Below, piece by piece: positions 63,441 to 64,000 of a DNA stretch of 64,000 nt. Every line of letters starts with the position of its first letter. Position 1 is the first letter of the stretch. The notes under the pieces are model-generated. The model worked only from the letters and a program-made list of their open reading frames with translations. It searched no databases and was not told the DNA's origin. Source of the stretch: Brucellaceae bacterium (GTDB lineage Bacteria; Pseudomonadota; Alphaproteobacteria; Rhizobiales; Rhizobiaceae); NCBI GenBank assembly GCA_020637775.1, contig JACKJV010000002.1, forward strand, positions 62,001 through 126,000. Reading direction: 5' to 3'. The translations under genes and the position numbers were made by a program.

Positions 63441-64000
63441 CGGTCGATCAGGTAGAGCACGGGGAAAAGAAACACCCAGACGATGTCGATGAAGTGCCAG
63501 TAGAGGCCGATGGCCTGCACCCGCCGCATGCGCCGGGCATTGTCGGAGGATCGCCACAGAAGGAGGATGACAAGCACGGCCAGGATGCCGGACAGCAGGT
63601 GCAGGGCATGCAGGCCGGTCATGGCGAAGTAGAGGTTGAAGAACAGTTCGGCCTGCGCGGGCGCCGGCCCGTGATAGCGGAAGGGCGCGCCAAACACCGG
63701 CGCCAGCCCCTCGGCATGTTCCATCGCATATTCGCTTGCCTTGATGGCAAGGAAGGCAGTGCCCAGAATGGCTGTGACGATCAGCGATCAGGCGGCAGGC
63801 CGGCCCTTGTGTCCCGCGGTGAAGATGTGCGCCAGCGCCATGAAGAAGCTGCTGGCGATCAGGACGGCCGTGTTGACGGTGCCGAGCGGCAGCGAGAGGT
63901 GCCCGGCCGCCTCGGCAAAGGCCTCGCCGTGCGCCAGCCGCGCGACGAGATAGACCAGCAGCACCGCGCCGAACAGCATGGCTTCCGAGGCGATGAAGAT
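63437..64000 (-). pseudogene. norE: NorE/cytochrome oxidase subunit III-like, interrupted by in-frame TGA
   Basis: The reading frame enters at the right edge (IFIASEAMLFGAVLLVYLVARL) and continues with helices matching subunit III/NorE up to FTAGHKGRPAA. A TGA at 63788-63790 interrupts it, and the same frame resumes as SLIVTAILGTAFLAIKASEY and ends WHFIDIVWVFLFPVLYLIDR, the normal family C-terminus. No frameshift is needed. Trp (TGG) or Arg (CGA) to TGA by one substitution would explain it. The downstream part could restart at ATG 63722-63724. Mutation, sequencing error or readthrough cannot be told apart here. Confidence 0.75.

Noticed and set aside
63788..63790. Selenocysteine at the TGA in norE
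   Set aside because: NorE/subunit III has no known selenocysteine position and I saw no convincing stem-loop just downstream; a nonsense mutation or sequencing error is simpler.

Overview
The window is GC-rich, densely packed and largely operonic. It reads as the chromosome of a denitrifying alphaproteobacterium, probably of the Hyphomicrobiales (inference). Supporting signs are a PhyR/NepR/EcfG-type stress sigma factor with matching promoters, a DoeX/EutBC ectoine-utilisation cluster, a stand-alone ModE HTH protein, and the gene neighbourhood around guaB and guaA. Both edges cut through denitrification genes: nosR on the left (only its N-terminus is present) and norEF on the right. I saw no rRNA, tRNA, CRISPR array, insertion sequence or phage gene.

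Left part (1-8.5 kb): the start of nosR with an NnrR-type palindrome upstream; a molybdate regulator and importer (modE-modA-modB-modC, minus strand) with two 24-bp ModE-like operators between modE and modA; katG and oxyR in divergent orientation; and a thymidine phosphorylase-family gene.

8.6-18 kb: ectoine catabolism. The minus-strand run eutB-eutC-doeX-doeC-doeD faces doeA-doeB on the plus strand. Together they would convert ectoine to N-acetyl-diaminobutyrate, diaminobutyrate, aspartate semialdehyde and aspartate. EutA is not seen, and an MFS transporter is the only transporter next to the cluster.

18-30.5 kb: mostly housekeeping. A Tat-exported MBL-fold protein, guaB, a MAPEG protein, a class III adenylate cyclase, an RsmB-like RNA methyltransferase, tspO, a hotdog thioesterase, an MTA/SAH nucleosidase-like protein and guaA. 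Inside it sits a two-gene respiratory module (octaheme tetrathionate-reductase-family cytochrome plus membrane cytochrome b) behind a perfect FNR box.

30.7-48.5 kb: two divergent operons that look like one uncharacterised catabolic system. The plus operon encodes a ribose-type ABC importer, an SDR, a 3-hydroxyisobutyrate dehydrogenase-like enzyme and a ThuA protein. The minus operon encodes an HTH regulator fused to a solute-binding-protein domain, a second SDR paralogous to the first, an M24 creatinase-like hydrolase with an altered metal site, a complete E1 alpha/beta, an E2 split over two genes, an aldehyde dehydrogenase and a third SDR. Two tandem 21-bp repeats lie between the operons. 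I could not identify the substrate. This is my best candidate for an undescribed system.

48.5-58 kb: a general stress response island. An EcfG-like sigma factor, a possible NepR-like anti-sigma protein, trehalose synthesis genes otsA and otsB, ferritin-like DUF892, BON-domain and DUF3008 proteins, and many small unknown genes. By eye I find eight exact GGAAC-N17/18-GTT promoters, each correctly oriented just ahead of a gene.

58-64 kb: DUF427, an AI-2E transporter, a ybhN-ybhO-ybhP-like lipid module, and norF plus the 3' part of norE. norE is interrupted by an in-frame TGA.
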